DNA of 64,000 nt from Pelagibius litoralis (GCF_011683915.1 NZ_JAAQPH010000024.1:1-64000), one strand, 5' to 3'. Shown: positions 44,754-55,283, counted from the stretch's first letter. The notes: generated by a model from the letters alone, not told the origin. Numbers and translations: made by a program.

Positions 44754-46406
44754 TTGGAACGCGAGTTCATGGAATACGATGTGGTCATCGTCGGGGCCGG
44801 TCCGGCCGGCCTTTCGGCGGCCATCCGCCTGCGCCAGCTTTCCCAGGCAAGCGGCAAGGAGGTTTCGGTCTGTGTCCTGGAGAAGGGCTCCGAGGTCGGC
44901 GCCCATATTCTCTCCGGCGCCGTCCTTGAACCGCGGGCCCTGAACGAGCTGATTCCCGACTGGAAGGAAAAGGACGCGCCCCTGAATGCGCCGGTCGGCG
45001 ACGAGAAATTCCTGCTGCTGTCCGAGAAGGGCAGCATCTCGGTGCCGATCTGGATGCTGCCCGGCCAGATGCACAACCACGGCAACTACGTGGTCTCGCT
45101 GGGCAATGTCTGCCGCTGGCTGGGCGAGCAGGCAGAGGCGCTGGGCGTCGAGGTCTATCCCGGCTTCGCGGCTTCGGAGGTGCTCTATCACGACGACGGC
45201 CGGGTCAAGGGCGTGGCGACCGGCGACATGGGCATCGGCAAGGATGGGGCGCAGAAGCCGTCCTATCAGCAGGGCATGGAACTGCACGGCCGCTATGTTT
45301 TCTTCGGCGAAGGTTGCCGCGGGTCCCTCACCAGACAGCTTGAGCAGAAGTTCGGGCTGCGCGAAGGCGCGGACCCGCAGACTTATGGCCTGGGCATCAA
45401 GGAACTCTGGCAGCTCGACCCGGCGAAGCACAAGACCGGAACGGTGATCCACACCGCCGGCTGGCCGATGAACACCACCACCTGGGGCGGCTCCTTCATC
45501 TATCACCTGGAGAATAACCAGGCCTACGTCGGCTACGTCGTCGGCCTGGACTACGACAATCCGCATCTCTCGCCTTTTGAGGAGATGCAGCGCTTCAAGA
45601 CCCATCCCGCCATCCGTCCGATGCTGGAGGGCGCCAAGCGCATCGCCTACGGCGCCAGGGCGTTGAACGAAGGCGGGCTGCAGTCTCTGCCGAAACTCAC
45701 CTTTCCCGGCGGCCTGATCATGGGCTGCGCGGCGGGCTTCCTCAACGTGCCGAAGATCAAGGGCAGCCACAATGCCATGAAGACCGGCATGCTGGCTGCC
45801 GAAGCCGCCTTCGAAGCGCTGAGCGGGGAAGGCGAGCCGCCGGCCGAACTGACGACCTTCACACAGAAGGTCGAAGGCTCCTGGGTGCACGAGGAACTCC
45901 ACAAGGCGCGCAATTTCCGGCCCGCCTTCACCAAGTGGGGGCTCTATGGCTCAATGCTCTATGGCGCCCTCGATCTGAAGCTGCTCGGCGGCAAGGCGCC
46001 CTGGACCTTCCGTCACAGGCATGCCGATCATGAATGCCTGAAGCCGGCGGCGGAGATGCCGAAGATCGATTATCCCAAACCCGATGGTGTGCTCACCTTC
46101 GACAGGCTTTCCTCGGTCTTTATCTCCAACACCAACCACGAGGAGGATCAGCCGGTTCACCTCACGCTTAAAGACGCCTCGGTACCGGTGGAGCACAACC
46201 TTAAGCTCTATGACGAGCCGGCCCAGCGCTACTGTCCGGCCGGGGTCTACGAGATTGTCCGCGACGACGACGGCGCCAACCCGCGCCTGCAGATCAACGC
46301 GCAGAACTGCGTTCACTGCAAAACCTGCGACATCAAGGACCCGACCCAGAACATCGTCTGGGTTACGCCGGAAGGCGCGGGCGGCCCGAACTATCCGAAC
46401 ATGTAG
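44754..46406 (+). CDS. Electron transfer flavoprotein-ubiquinone oxidoreductase
   Basis: The 550-residue membrane-associated flavoprotein passes electrons from ETF (fatty acid and amino acid dehydrogenases) to ubiquinone. The FAD motif is [20 protein letters not shown] and the [4Fe-4S] cysteines are Cys494, Cys519, Cys522 and Cys525 ([17 protein letters not shown]). Start TTG 44754 gives [14 protein letters not shown], the usual start in this class, and has AGGAG nine bases before it; ATG 44769 is the alternative. UDG, slt and moaB lie in the same conserved neighbourhood. Confidence 0.95.
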   Translation: MEREFMEYDVVIVGAGPAGLSAAIRLRQLSQASGKEVSVCVLEKGSEVGAHILSGAVLEPRALNELIPDWKEKDAPLNAPVGDEKFLLLSEKGSISVPIWMLPGQMHNHGNYVVSLGNVCRWLGEQAEALGVEVYPGFAASEVLYHDDGRVKGVATGDMGIGKDGAQKPSYQQGMELHGRYVFFGEGCRGSLTRQLEQKFGLREGADPQTYGLGIKELWQLDPAKHKTGTVIHTAGWPMNTTTWGGSFIYHLENNQAYVGYVVGLDYDNPHLSPFEEMQRFKTHPAIRPMLEGAKRIAYGARALNEGGLQSLPKLTFPGGLIMGCAAGFLNVPKIKGSHNAMKTGMLAAEAAFEALSGEGEPPAELTTFTQKVEGSWVHEELHKARNFRPAFTKWGLYGSMLYGALDLKLLGGKAPWTFRHRHADHECLKPAAEMPKIDYPKPDGVLTFDRLSSVFISNTNHEEDQPVHLTLKDASVPVEHNLKLYDEPAQRYCPAGVYEIVRDDDGANPRLQINAQNCVHCKTCDIKDPTQNIVWVTPEGAGGPNYPNM

Positions 46407-46627
46407 CCGCCGACGGGATGCCCTGGCGGCACCCCCATTGATCGCCTGACCCTCGTTTGATCCCTTGCGATACGGCGGATTTGGTCCACTTTAAGGGTTG
46501 GAACGCGATCCGGCTGATCGCAGGAGCGTGAAGATGCGCGCCAAGCCCGGCGTTGTGGCCTCTTGCCGCCCTCGGTTAGACTAGGCGATTAGACCGGGCA
46601 ATCAGCCGTAGGCAACAACGCCAGGAG

Positions 46628-48421
46628 ATGGATTTGTCGCAAGTTCGACCCATAACGCAGCGGGTGACACGCTGGGGCCATTGGCCCAAGACGGCGGTGG
46701 CCGCGCTGGTGGTTGGCCTGGTTCCCGCGGCTTGCGGCGCGGAGCCGCCGGTTCAAAGAGCCGACCTTTCGGTTCAGTTGGTTTCCGCTGAATTGCCGCA
46801 GCGCGCGAGCACGCCGACCATCGCCTCGCCTTACGGCGCCTATCTGGCGGGTTTGGTGGCAAAGCGTGACGGGGACCTGGAGTCAGCGGCCGACTATATG
46901 ATCCAGGCTCTGCGCTACGATCCCGACAATCCCGAGGTCTTGCTGCCGGCGCTGGAGTTGGCGGCGGCCACCGGCCGGCAGGACGAAGCGGCCGGCCTGG
47001 CCCAGCGGGTGATCGCCGTACAGCCCGAAAACCCCGTCGCCAATCTGGTTCTTACCGTCGAGGCGGCGCGCAGTGGCGATATGCAGCGTGCCGATGAGAT
47101 CCTGGCGATGCAGCCCGAACGCGGCATCAACCAGATTCTCGTCCCGATGCTGCGTGCCTGGGTTAAGACCGGAGAGGGCGATCCCGACGGCGGCCTGGAG
47201 CGTCTTTCGGTTCTGGAGGGGGAGCGCGGCTTCGCGGTGCTCCACGGGCTTCACGCCGCGCTGATCAACGAGGTGGGGGGCCGCAGCGAAACCGCGGCAA
47301 CGGGGTACGAAACCCTGCTTTCCACCACCGGCAGACCGACCCTGCGCCTGACCTGGTTGGCCGGCAGTTTCTTTGAGCGCAACGGCCAGCAGGCGCGGGC
47401 GCTGGAAGTCTACCGCGATTTTGTTTCCAGCAATCCCGGCTCGGACATTCTGGCGCCGATGCTGGAGAATGCCGAAAAGGGCGTCACCAGCCCGGTGGAG
47501 GTGACCAAAGCGACCGACGGCATGGCCGAGGTGCTGTTTCATATCGCTAGTCTCTTGAGCCAGGAGTCGGCCACCGATGCGGCCCTGGTCCACCTTTATC
47601 AGGCCATCGCGCTGCGCCCCGACTTCACTCTTGCGCGGGTGCTGCTGGGTGAGATCCTGCAGAATCAGGGTCGTGGCTTTGACGCCATTGCCGCCTATCG
47701 GTCGATCCCGGAAGACTCACTCTTCGGCTGGGTCGTGCGCCTGCGCGTTGCCGAAGAGCTGCAGGCCCTGGAAGAGGTCGATCTGGCCCTTACCGAGTTA
47801 GACGACCTGGCCGCAGAGCGGCCCGGCAGCTACGAGCCGCTGTTTCGAAAAGGTAATCTGCTGCGCGCCGAGGAACGTTTTGAGGAGGCGGTGGTCGCCT
47901 ATGACGACGCCGTCGACCGCCTGTCGGAGATCCTTCCGCGCCATTGGTCGCTGCTCTATTTCCGCGGCATCGCGTTGGAGCGTTCGGACCAGTGGGAGCG
48001 CGCGGAGGCAGATTTCCTGAACGCCCTCGGCCTTCAGCCGGAACAGCCCTACGTGATGAACTATCTGGCTTATTCCTGGGTTGAGAAGAAGAAGAACCTG
48101 GATGAGGCGGAAGCGATGCTGGTGCGCGCCGTGAAGCTGCGCCCGCGTGACGGCTACATCGTCGACAGCCTGGGCTGGGTCTACTACCGGCTCGGCCGTT
48201 ACGAGGAGGCGGTGGTGCAGCTGGAAAAAGCTGTCGAGCTGCGTCCGCAGGATCCGGTGATCAACGACCACCTGGGCGATGCGCTCTGGCGTGTCGGCCG
48301 CAGGATCGAGGCGAGGTTTCAGTGGAACCGCTCGCTCAGTCTCGATCCCGAGGCGGATCAGATCCCCATCATCGAGAAGAAGATCAAAGACGGCATGGAT
48401 GCCCTGCCGCAGGATATCTAG
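46628..48421 (+). CDS. Exported tetratricopeptide-repeat protein
   Basis: 597 residues with an N-terminal signal (TAVAALVVGLVPAACGAEPP; the Cys in a lipobox-like VPAAC suggests a lipoprotein) followed by many TPR units, for instance AADYMIQALRYDPDNPEVLL, YDDAVDRLSEILP and AVVQLEKAVELRPQDPVIND. TPR proteins hold complexes together. It precedes ispE by 27 bases and the two likely form an operon; this pairing is frequent in alphaproteobacteria. Confidence 0.83.
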   Translation: MDLSQVRPITQRVTRWGHWPKTAVAALVVGLVPAACGAEPPVQRADLSVQLVSAELPQRASTPTIASPYGAYLAGLVAKRDGDLESAADYMIQALRYDPDNPEVLLPALELAAATGRQDEAAGLAQRVIAVQPENPVANLVLTVEAARSGDMQRADEILAMQPERGINQILVPMLRAWVKTGEGDPDGGLERLSVLEGERGFAVLHGLHAALINEVGGRSETAATGYETLLSTTGRPTLRLTWLAGSFFERNGQQARALEVYRDFVSSNPGSDILAPMLENAEKGVTSPVEVTKATDGMAEVLFHIASLLSQESATDAALVHLYQAIALRPDFTLARVLLGEILQNQGRGFDAIAAYRSIPEDSLFGWVVRLRVAEELQALEEVDLALTELDDLAAERPGSYEPLFRKGNLLRAEERFEEAVVAYDDAVDRLSEILPRHWSLLYFRGIALERSDQWERAEADFLNALGLQPEQPYVMNYLAYSWVEKKKNLDEAEAMLVRAVKLRPRDGYIVDSLGWVYYRLGRYEEAVVQLEKAVELRPQDPVINDHLGDALWRVGRRIEARFQWNRSLSLDPEADQIPIIEKKIKDGMDALPQDI

Positions 48422-48448
48422 CGCTAGCGGACCCAGAGCGACTTGAAG

Positions 48449-49327
48449 ATGCTTGATCTGAAGGGCACCGCTTTGGCGGATCAAACCGCCTGGGCCAAAA
48501 TCAATCTCACGCTGCAGGTTACCGGCCGGCGGGACGATGGCTATCACGCCTTGTCCAGCCTGGTGGTCTTTGCCGAGCATGGCGATGTGCTGAGGTTTCA
48601 GGAAAGCGATGTCCTGAACCTCACCATCGATGGGCCTTTTGCCGCCGGGCTGTCGGCGGCGGCGGACAACCTGGTTCTGCGGGCCGCAGAAGGCTTCTCG
48701 GCCTTGGCGGGCCGGCCCCTGAACGTTGCCGTTACCCTGATAAAGAACCTGCCGGTCGCCGCCGGCATCGGGGGTGGCTCGGCCGATGCCGCCGCCGTGC
48801 TGCGGGGGCTTTGCAGCCTGACCGGATTATCGCCCGACGATCCCAGCCTGCTGGATCTTGCCCTGCAACTGGGCGCCGACGTGCCGGTCTGTCTTGCTGC
48901 CCGGACCGTCGTGATGTCCGGCATCGGGGAAGTGCTGCGGCCGGTCGTTGCCTTTCCGGCCCTGGCCCTGGTTCTCGTCAATCCGGGGGTGCCGCTGTCC
49001 ACCGCTGCTGTCTTCAAGGCCCGGCAGCCTGCCTTCAGCCGCGCCGACGAACAGCTGCCGCCGCCGGATTTCGATACCCTGCTGGATTGGCTCGGCGAAC
49101 GGCCGAACGATCTGGAGGAGGCGGCGCGGCGGCTTTCACCGGTGGTGCCGCGGGTTCTGGATAGCCTGGCCGCGACGCCCGGCTGCCGCCTGGCCCGCAT
49201 GTCGGGCAGCGGCGCGACCTGCTTTGCGATCTATGAAAACCATGCCGATGCCGAGAGTGCCGCCCTTGCGCTTCGGGGTGCGGAGCCCGGCTGGTGGGTA
49301 ACGGCGACCGGCCTGCGGGCCGGCTGA
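48449..49327 (+). CDS. ispE: 4-diphosphocytidyl-2-C-methyl-D-erythritol kinase
   Basis: The 292-residue GHMP kinase of the MEP isoprenoid pathway. The N terminus AWAKINLTLQVTGRRDDGYH carries the substrate Lys and Asp, the ATP loop is NLPVAAGIGGGSADAAAVLR, and MSGSGATCFAIY is the third GHMP motif. ATG 48449 is favoured over TTG 48443 two codons before. Together with HpnN at 50652 it points to isoprenoid and hopanoid lipid needs, though the genes are not in one operon. Confidence 0.94.
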   Translation: MLDLKGTALADQTAWAKINLTLQVTGRRDDGYHALSSLVVFAEHGDVLRFQESDVLNLTIDGPFAAGLSAAADNLVLRAAEGFSALAGRPLNVAVTLIKNLPVAAGIGGGSADAAAVLRGLCSLTGLSPDDPSLLDLALQLGADVPVCLAARTVVMSGIGEVLRPVVAFPALALVLVNPGVPLSTAAVFKARQPAFSRADEQLPPPDFDTLLDWLGERPNDLEEAARRLSPVVPRVLDSLAATPGCRLARMSGSGATCFAIYENHADAESAALALRGAEPGWWVTATGLRAG

Positions 49328-49331
49328 GGTA

Positions 49332-50471
49332 TCAACCGCCGTTGTAGAGCGCGGCGACGGAGCGCAGTTCCTGGAGCAGTGCCGGACTGGCCTCGCCGGT
49401 AACGGCCAGGCCCGCCATCTCCTGATAGCTGCGGATCGCGTCCCGGGTGGCGGGTGTCAACTGGCCGTTGCTTGTTCCGGGGGCGAGATCAAGCTGGCGC
49501 AGGATGTCCTGGATCTCCCAGAGCTCGGCAATCGTCACGGCATCGCTGGCAGGGGCGCTTGCTTGGGCAGGGGCCGGCGTCGATCCGCTGTCGCCGGCGC
49601 CCGGAGCCTCTGTCGGGCCAACGGCTGCCTGCCCGGCGGCCGGATTGCCGGGGGCCGGGTCCTGCAAGGCCGCGATTTCGCCGCTGCCCTGCTGCGGCTC
49701 CACGACCGGCTGATTGCTGAACCACCAGGTCAGACCGGCCACCGCTGCAAAGCCAAGCAGTGCATAGGTGGCGGGGCGGCGCGACGGCGTTTTTTCGATC
49801 AGCGGTCCAGCCTGCTGCGGCGCAATGGCGGGCTTTGTGATACCGGCGGGTTTCGCTGGCGTTTTCTCGCCGTCCGGATTTGCTTTGCCCGAATTCGCTT
49901 TGGCGGTTGCCGCACCGTCGGGCTTTTTGCCGTCCTGCGGCGGCTTGGTTCCGGATTTCGCCGTGGCCGCTTTGTTGCTTGGCGGTTTGCCGGTCTTTGT
50001 TTCGGGCGCTTTGGGGGGCCTGGGCGCCTGGGGGGCAGTGGTGGACTTGGTTTCTTCCGGCGCCGCGTCCGTGAAGGTCAGGCCATTGGCTTTGGCCGAC
50101 GTTGCCTGCGGTCCGCTGGCTTTGAGCGTGCCCGCCGAAGGGCCGGAAAACCGCAAGCCTGAGCTGACCGGCTTTGGCGGCGGTGGCGGTACGATCGGCC
50201 GGTTGCTTCCGAAGGTAATGGTGGCAGGGTCCGGCGCCAGAGAGTTCTTGGGTTTCTCCATCGCGTCAGCGGCCTTCTTCGGCCCTGTCCCTTGGGTCCC
50301 CTTCTCCTGGCCGTGCCGTTTGGCGGTGGTCTTGGCCCCGGGCGAGCGCGATTTCCTCGGCGGCCGCTTTCCTGCGGCCGCTTTACGCGGATTCTGGCTC
50401 GCCTTTTCGGTTTGCTCGCTCATTCTCTCACGCGGCAAGTTGATGATCTGCGTGCTTGTCGTCTCACGCAT
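49332..50471 (-). CDS. Single-pass membrane protein with a C-terminal peptidoglycan-binding domain
   Basis: About 379 residues. The first 235 are Lys-, Pro- and Ala-rich and probably disordered (for example SNRPIVPPPPPKPVSSGLRF). A single membrane helix follows (ATYALLGFAAVAGLTWWFSN), then an Ala/Pro-rich linker and a PG_binding_1-like domain with QDILRQLDLAPGTSNGQLTP and TRDAIRSYQEMAGLAVTGEA. The N side would be cytosolic and the C side periplasmic. ATG 50471 follows GGGGGAAA; ATG 50423 is possible. Confidence 0.75.
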   Translation of the reverse strand: MRETTSTQIINLPRERMSEQTEKASQNPRKAAAGKRPPRKSRSPGAKTTAKRHGQEKGTQGTGPKKAADAMEKPKNSLAPDPATITFGSNRPIVPPPPPKPVSSGLRFSGPSAGTLKASGPQATSAKANGLTFTDAAPEETKSTTAPQAPRPPKAPETKTGKPPSNKAATAKSGTKPPQDGKKPDGAATAKANSGKANPDGEKTPAKPAGITKPAIAPQQAGPLIEKTPSRRPATYALLGFAAVAGLTWWFSNQPVVEPQQGSGEIAALQDPAPGNPAAGQAAVGPTEAPGAGDSGSTPAPAQASAPASDAVTIAELWEIQDILRQLDLAPGTSNGQLTPATRDAIRSYQEMAGLAVTGEASPALLQELRSVAALYNGG

Positions 50472-50651
50472 TTTCCCCCGGTCTTTCCGCCGCCAGGCAG
50501 GAAAGCCCAAGTTCCTATAGGACGTTATGGGCCAGCCGTAGTTAACGGAGCCCTAATTCGAAGTCCTTAAAAAACCTCAATCTTTGGCGCTCCCGGCGTT
50601 GTCAAAGGCGGCGGCGGCGGACTATAAGCGGAGATACCGAATTGGGGCGCC

Positions 50652-53306
50652 ATGTCTTCGAAAATGCCCGACTCCTCTCATGATTGGGTTTCTGCCTGGG
50701 TTCGCCGGGTCTGCCGGCGGGCCGGGCTGGTGGTCAGCCTGTCGCTGCTGGCAGCCGCCGGCTTGCTGTGGTTCGCCGTCACCACCCTCAGTATCAACAC
50801 CTCGACCACCGATATGCTGTCGGAAGATCTGCCCTTTCGGCAGAATAACGTTGCGGTTGATTTGGCCTTTCCCCAGCGCGACGACACCCTGATCCTGGTC
50901 ATCGAAGGTCCCGACAGTCTGGCCGCGGAGCAGGCGGCGGCGCGACTGGCCGCTACCCTGAGGGAGCAACCCGAACGCTTCGAGAGCGTCTTCGATCTCG
51001 AGGGCGCGGCCTTTTTTCGCCGCAACGGGCTTCTTTTTCTCTCCCAGATTGATTTGGATACCCAGGCGGACCGGCTTGCCGAGGCCGAACCCCTGCTGGC
51101 GGCGCTGCTGGAGGACCCCTCGCTGCGCGGCCTGCAGGGCCTGCTGACCAACGCCTTCACCGAGGCAGAGGGCGGCGGCGAGAACCTTGGGTTCCTGCTG
51201 GACAGCCTGGCGGCGGTGGCCGAGGCCTTGCCGACGCAGCCCCATGCCAGGCTTTCCTGGCCCGCCCTGCTGCAGGAACAGGCTGAGACTGATTCGCAGA
51301 AACGCCGTTTTCTCATCGTCAAACCGCGGACCGATTTTGCCAGCCTGACCCCGGTGGCGGCGGCCGTGGTGGCCATCGAGGCGGCGATCGAGGTCTCGGG
51401 TTTCGACGCGGCGGCCGGCTATCGCATCCGGCTGACCGGCGAGGCCCTGATGCTCCAGGACGAGCTTTATTCGGTGCGCAGCGGCATCGGCTTCGTCGGC
51501 CTGCTGTCGGCGGTGCTGGTGGCCTGCGTGCTGTTTATCGGCCTGCGCTCCTGGCGGCTGGTGCTGCCGATTCTGGTAACCCTGGTCGTCGGTCTCTGCT
51601 GGACGGCGGGTTTCGCGGCGCTGGCGGTCGGGCAGTTGAACCTCATATCGGTGGCCTTTGCGGTGCTGTTCATCGGCCTCAGCGTCGATTTCGGCATTCA
51701 CTTCGCGCTGCGCTTCCGCGAGGTCCTGGGGGCCGGCGGTTCCTCGGGCGAACCCCTCCATGCCGAACCTGGGGAGAGCGGCACCCAGGCCGCGCTGTCG
51801 TTGACGGCGGCGCTGATCGGCCGGCCGCTGCTGCTGTGCGGCCTGTCCTCCGCCATCGCCTTTTTTGCCTTTCTGCCGACCGCCTACCGCGGCTTGTCTG
51901 AACTGGGGCTGATCGCCGGCGGCGGCATGTTCATCGCGCTCTTTGCCAACCTCACTCTGTTGCCGGCCCTGCTCAGCCTGCTGCCGCTGCAGGCCGCACC
52001 GCTGCAGCCCGGGCCGATTGCGGCCGTTGGCGCCTGGGTCCACCGCCAGGCCGGGCAGCGTGCCCGCTGGTTGCTGGGCCTCGGCGGGCTGCTGGCGCTT
52101 GCCTCCCTGCTGGCCCTGCCGCAGGCGGTCTTCGACGACGACCCCCTGAACCTGCGCGACCCGAACTCACCCTCCGTCGCCACCTTGCTGGACCTGCTGT
52201 CGGACGAGCGGGTGCAGCCCTATGAGGCGGAGGTTCTGGCCGCCGACCTGCCCCAGGCGGTGGCGCTGGCCGCGCGGCTGGAGGCCCTGCCCGAAGTTGC
52301 CGCGGCAGTTACCCTCGCAGACTTCGTGCCGGCGGATCAGCAGGACAAGTTGGCGGTGATCGACGAAATGGTGCTGTTTCTCTCGCCGCTTTTCCTGCCG
52401 GGCGAGCCGCTGGCGCCTCCGGGCCCCGATGAGCGCCGTAAGGCCCTGACGGCTCTGCAGCAGACCCTGGCCACGGCCCCGCCGCCGCTTGGCGATGCCG
52501 CCGGGCGCCTGCTGACGGCACTCCGGGCCCTGGACGGCGGTGATAACGCGGTGCTGGCGAAGCTGGAACGGGCCTGGCTTGCCGGCCTGGGTCCGCAGAT
52601 CGACCGCTTGGGCGAGGCGCTGGAGGCTGATGCGGTCGGTCTTGAGGACCTGCCGCCGGACCTGATCGCCCGTTACAGGGCGGCGGACGGGCGGGCGCTG
52701 ATCGAAGTCCAGCCGCGCGACGACCTGCGCGATGCGGCGGCGCGGGCGCGCTTTGTCGATGCGGTGCAGGCGGTGGTGCCGACCGTCTCCGGGCCGCCGG
52801 TGACCATCGTCGCGGCCGGCCGCGCGGTGATCGAGGCTTTCGTTCAGGCCAGCCTGATCGCCCTGGTCGCCATTGCGGTGCTGCTCTGGCTGGTGTTGCG
52901 CTCCCTGCGCGACTGCCTGCTGGTGCTGATCCCGCTCGTACTGGCGGCGGCGATGACCGTGGCGGCGGGCGTGCTGCTCGACCTGCCGTTCAACTTCGCC
53001 AACGTCATCGTGCTGCCGCTGCTGCTGGGCCTGGGCGTCGACAGCGGTATCCATTCGGTGATGCGGGCGCGCGAGCTGCGCCAAGCCGGACCGGATGGCG
53101 CGGCGGGGGCGAATTCGACGCCGCGGGCGATCCTGCTGAGCGCACTGACCACCCTGGCCTCCTTTGGGGCGCTGGGGCTCTCCAGCCATCCCGGCACCGC
53201 CAGCATGGGCATGCTGCTGACCCTGGCCATCGTGGTCACGCTGTTCTGCATCCTGCTGCTGCTGCCGGCCCTGCTGGCGGTCACGGAAAGGCGGGGAGAG
53301 GGATAA
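50652..53306 (+). CDS. hpnN: Hopanoid-associated RND transporter HpnN
   Basis: The 884-residue MMPL/RND-type protein has two six-helix halves, each with a large periplasmic loop. Typical parts are VTTLSINTSTTDMLSEDLPF at the first loop, SVAFAVLFIGLSVDFGIHFA and VIVLPLLLGLGVDSGIHSVM with the family Asp-x-x-I-H, and STPRAILLSALTTLASFGAL. HpnN moves hopanoids to the outer membrane. No hopanoid synthesis genes lie next to it. The start ATG 50652 gives MSSKMPDSSHDW. Confidence 0.9.
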   Translation: MSSKMPDSSHDWVSAWVRRVCRRAGLVVSLSLLAAAGLLWFAVTTLSINTSTTDMLSEDLPFRQNNVAVDLAFPQRDDTLILVIEGPDSLAAEQAAARLAATLREQPERFESVFDLEGAAFFRRNGLLFLSQIDLDTQADRLAEAEPLLAALLEDPSLRGLQGLLTNAFTEAEGGGENLGFLLDSLAAVAEALPTQPHARLSWPALLQEQAETDSQKRRFLIVKPRTDFASLTPVAAAVVAIEAAIEVSGFDAAAGYRIRLTGEALMLQDELYSVRSGIGFVGLLSAVLVACVLFIGLRSWRLVLPILVTLVVGLCWTAGFAALAVGQLNLISVAFAVLFIGLSVDFGIHFALRFREVLGAGGSSGEPLHAEPGESGTQAALSLTAALIGRPLLLCGLSSAIAFFAFLPTAYRGLSELGLIAGGGMFIALFANLTLLPALLSLLPLQAAPLQPGPIAAVGAWVHRQAGQRARWLLGLGGLLALASLLALPQAVFDDDPLNLRDPNSPSVATLLDLLSDERVQPYEAEVLAADLPQAVALAARLEALPEVAAAVTLADFVPADQQDKLAVIDEMVLFLSPLFLPGEPLAPPGPDERRKALTALQQTLATAPPPLGDAAGRLLTALRALDGGDNAVLAKLERAWLAGLGPQIDRLGEALEADAVGLEDLPPDLIARYRAADGRALIEVQPRDDLRDAAARARFVDAVQAVVPTVSGPPVTIVAAGRAVIEAFVQASLIALVAIAVLLWLVLRSLRDCLLVLIPLVLAAAMTVAAGVLLDLPFNFANVIVLPLLLGLGVDSGIHSVMRARELRQAGPDGAAGANSTPRAILLSALTTLASFGALGLSSHPGTASMGMLLTLAIVVTLFCILLLLPALLAVTERRGEG

Positions 53307-53396
53307 AACCAAGAGCATTGCGGCGCGGCAGTCCGGGCGTTAAATTGCGCCCGCCCGGCCTCCGGTCCTAGGATAGTGGGGGTCACGCGGCATTGT

Positions 53397-53471
53397 TGGG
53401 GCGTAGCCAAGTGGTAAGGCACCGGTTTTTGGTATCGGCATTCGCAGGTTCGATCCCTGCCGCCCCAGCCA
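53397..53471 (+). tRNA. tRNA-Gln (anticodon UUG)
   Basis: A complete cloverleaf. Acceptor TGGGGCG (53397-53403) pairs with CGCCCCA (53461-53467), D arm GCCAAGTGGTAAGGC, anticodon stem CCGGT/ATCGG with loop TTTTGGT and anticodon TTG at 53429-53431, T arm GCAGGTTCGATCCCTGC, discriminator G and encoded CCA at 53469-53471. It reads CAA and CAG. It has no integrase gene beside it in the window. Confidence 0.97.
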
Positions 53472-53489
53472 ACCTTTCTTCCTGAAGAC

Positions 53490-55283
53490 CTATATCACCC
53501 CGAAGGCGAAGATCGCCGCCATTCCGGCCGCGCCGGCGCCGAGCCGCAGCCAGAGCGCGTCGCCGGCGCCGATCAGCGCGCGGCTGATCAGCCAGAGGCC
53601 GAGGCCGATCTTCACCAGGGCCAACAGCGCGAGCGGCAGGTTTACATTGGGGGCGATGAGCGCCGGGTTGGCGACGAAGGCCAGCGGCACGAGATAGAGC
53701 CCGAGGCCGAGGCGCATGGCCTTGCCGGCCACCGGCACCCAGGGCGTGTTCGCCATGCCGGCGGCGATGAAGACGGTGCCGCAGACCGGCGGGGTGATGG
53801 TCGACAGCAGGGCATACCAGAAGACGAAGAGATGGGCCTGCAGCGCCGGCAGGCCGAGTTCCTGCAGCGCCGGGCCGGCGACCGAAACGCAGATTACATA
53901 GGCCGCCGTGGTCGGCACCTCCATGCCCAGGATGAGACAGGCCAGCGCGGTCAGCAGCAGGGCGCCCCAGAGGTGGCCGCCGGAAAGGCCGATGATGACC
54001 GAGGTCACCTTCACGCCGAGGCCGGTCATGTGCAGGACACCGATGACGATGCCGGCGCAGATGATGATGGCGGCGATGGTGGCGATCTGCCGCGCGGCGT
54101 TGTTGCAGGCCCCTTCGAAGCGCCTGAGGAAGGCGAGGATGGAGAAGGTTCCGTTGCGGTCGGTGATCAGCAGGCTGGCGGCGGCGAAGATGGCCAGGCC
54201 GGCGGCGAACTGCGGCGTGTAGCCGGTGAGGAACAGCACGGCGAGCAGCAGGCCGAAGGGGATGAGGAAGAAGGGCACGGTGGTCAGCAGGGTCCTGCGG
54301 TCCGGCAGGTCTTCGCGCGCCATGCCCTTCAGGCCGTAGCCCTTGGCGAAGCGGTCGACGCCGGTCCAACTGGCCCAGAAGAACAGCAGGGCGGGCAGGA
54401 TCGCCGCCGCCATGATCGCCGTGTAGGGCAGGCGCAGCAGCTCCACCATGATGAAGGCCCCGGCGCCCATCAGCGGCGGCATGATCTGCCCGCCGCTGGA
54501 GGCGACGGCTTCCACCGCGGCGGCGAAGGAAGGCGGATAGCCCAGGCGCTTCATGGTCGGCAGGGTGATGGCGCCGGTCGAGGCGACGTTGGCCGAGGCG
54601 GAGCCGGAGATCGAGCCGAAGAAGGCGGAGGAAAGGATCGAGACCTTGGCTGCGCCCGCCCTGAACCTGCCGGCCAGCCGGGTCGCCAGCGCCATGAAAC
54701 CGGCGCCGCCTTCGCCCGCGCCGACAAAGGCGCCGAGAATGACGAAGACCGCCACAACGTTCACCGAGACGCCGGTCAGCGAGCCCCAGATTCCGCCCTC
54801 GGCGATCACCAGGGTGCCGAGGAAGGAATTCACCGGAATGCCGGGATGGCCGAACTCGCCGGGCAGATACTGGCCGAAGAGACCGTAGGCCAGGGCGGTG
54901 ACGGCGACCAGCGGCAGGGCCAGCTTGATCGCCCGGCGCGCCATTTCCAGCACCACCAATATGAGCACGATGGCGAGGGTGTACTGCAGCGGTCCGCGCA
55001 GGCTGCCGTACTGCTCGTCCAGGCTTTCCAGATTGACGATGATGTAGCTGCAGGCCAGCAGCCCGGCGAGGCAGAGGAGCCGCCCGGACCAGCGGCTGAA
55101 AGGACCGCCGCTTTCCGCCGCCAGGAAGACCCAGGGCAGGGCCAGCATGAGGTGCAGGGGGCGGCTGACCAGATTGGGGATCAGCCCGGCGAAGATCAGC
55201 CAGAGATGAAAGCCGACGGAGACGAGGGCGAGGAGGGAGAAGAAACCGCGCCGAATACCCGTGGCTTCGACACTATCCGCCAC
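53490..55283 (-). CDS. TRAP transporter fused permease (DctQM-type, TAXI system)
   Basis: The 597-residue integral membrane protein joins the small (Q) and large (M) TRAP subunits; the M part has STGAITLPTMKRLGYPPSFA, EAVASSGGQIMPPLMGAGAF and MEVPTTAAYVICVSVAGPAL. TRAP permeases use an ion gradient and a binding protein to take up organic acids; TAXI systems usually have fused permeases as here. I prefer GTG 55283 (VADSVEATG) after AGGAAGGGAG; the frame is open to 55349. The binding protein gene is upstream, 116 bases away. Confidence 0.9.
   Translation of the reverse strand: MADSVEATGIRRGFFSLLALVSVGFHLWLIFAGLIPNLVSRPLHLMLALPWVFLAAESGGPFSRWSGRLLCLAGLLACSYIIVNLESLDEQYGSLRGPLQYTLAIVLILVVLEMARRAIKLALPLVAVTALAYGLFGQYLPGEFGHPGIPVNSFLGTLVIAEGGIWGSLTGVSVNVVAVFVILGAFVGAGEGGAGFMALATRLAGRFRAGAAKVSILSSAFFGSISGSASANVASTGAITLPTMKRLGYPPSFAAAVEAVASSGGQIMPPLMGAGAFIMVELLRLPYTAIMAAAILPALLFFWASWTGVDRFAKGYGLKGMAREDLPDRRTLLTTVPFFLIPFGLLLAVLFLTGYTPQFAAGLAIFAAASLLITDRNGTFSILAFLRRFEGACNNAARQIATIAAIIICAGIVIGVLHMTGLGVKVTSVIIGLSGGHLWGALLLTALACLILGMEVPTTAAYVICVSVAGPALQELGLPALQAHLFVFWYALLSTITPPVCGTVFIAAGMANTPWVPVAGKAMRLGLGLYLVPLAFVANPALIAPNVNLPLALLALVKIGLGLWLISRALIGAGDALWLRLGAGAAGMAAIFAFGVI

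Noticed and set aside
53397-53471. tRNA-Gln as an integration site for an island
   Set aside because: No integrase, direct repeat of the tRNA 3' end or change in gene content was seen on either side.
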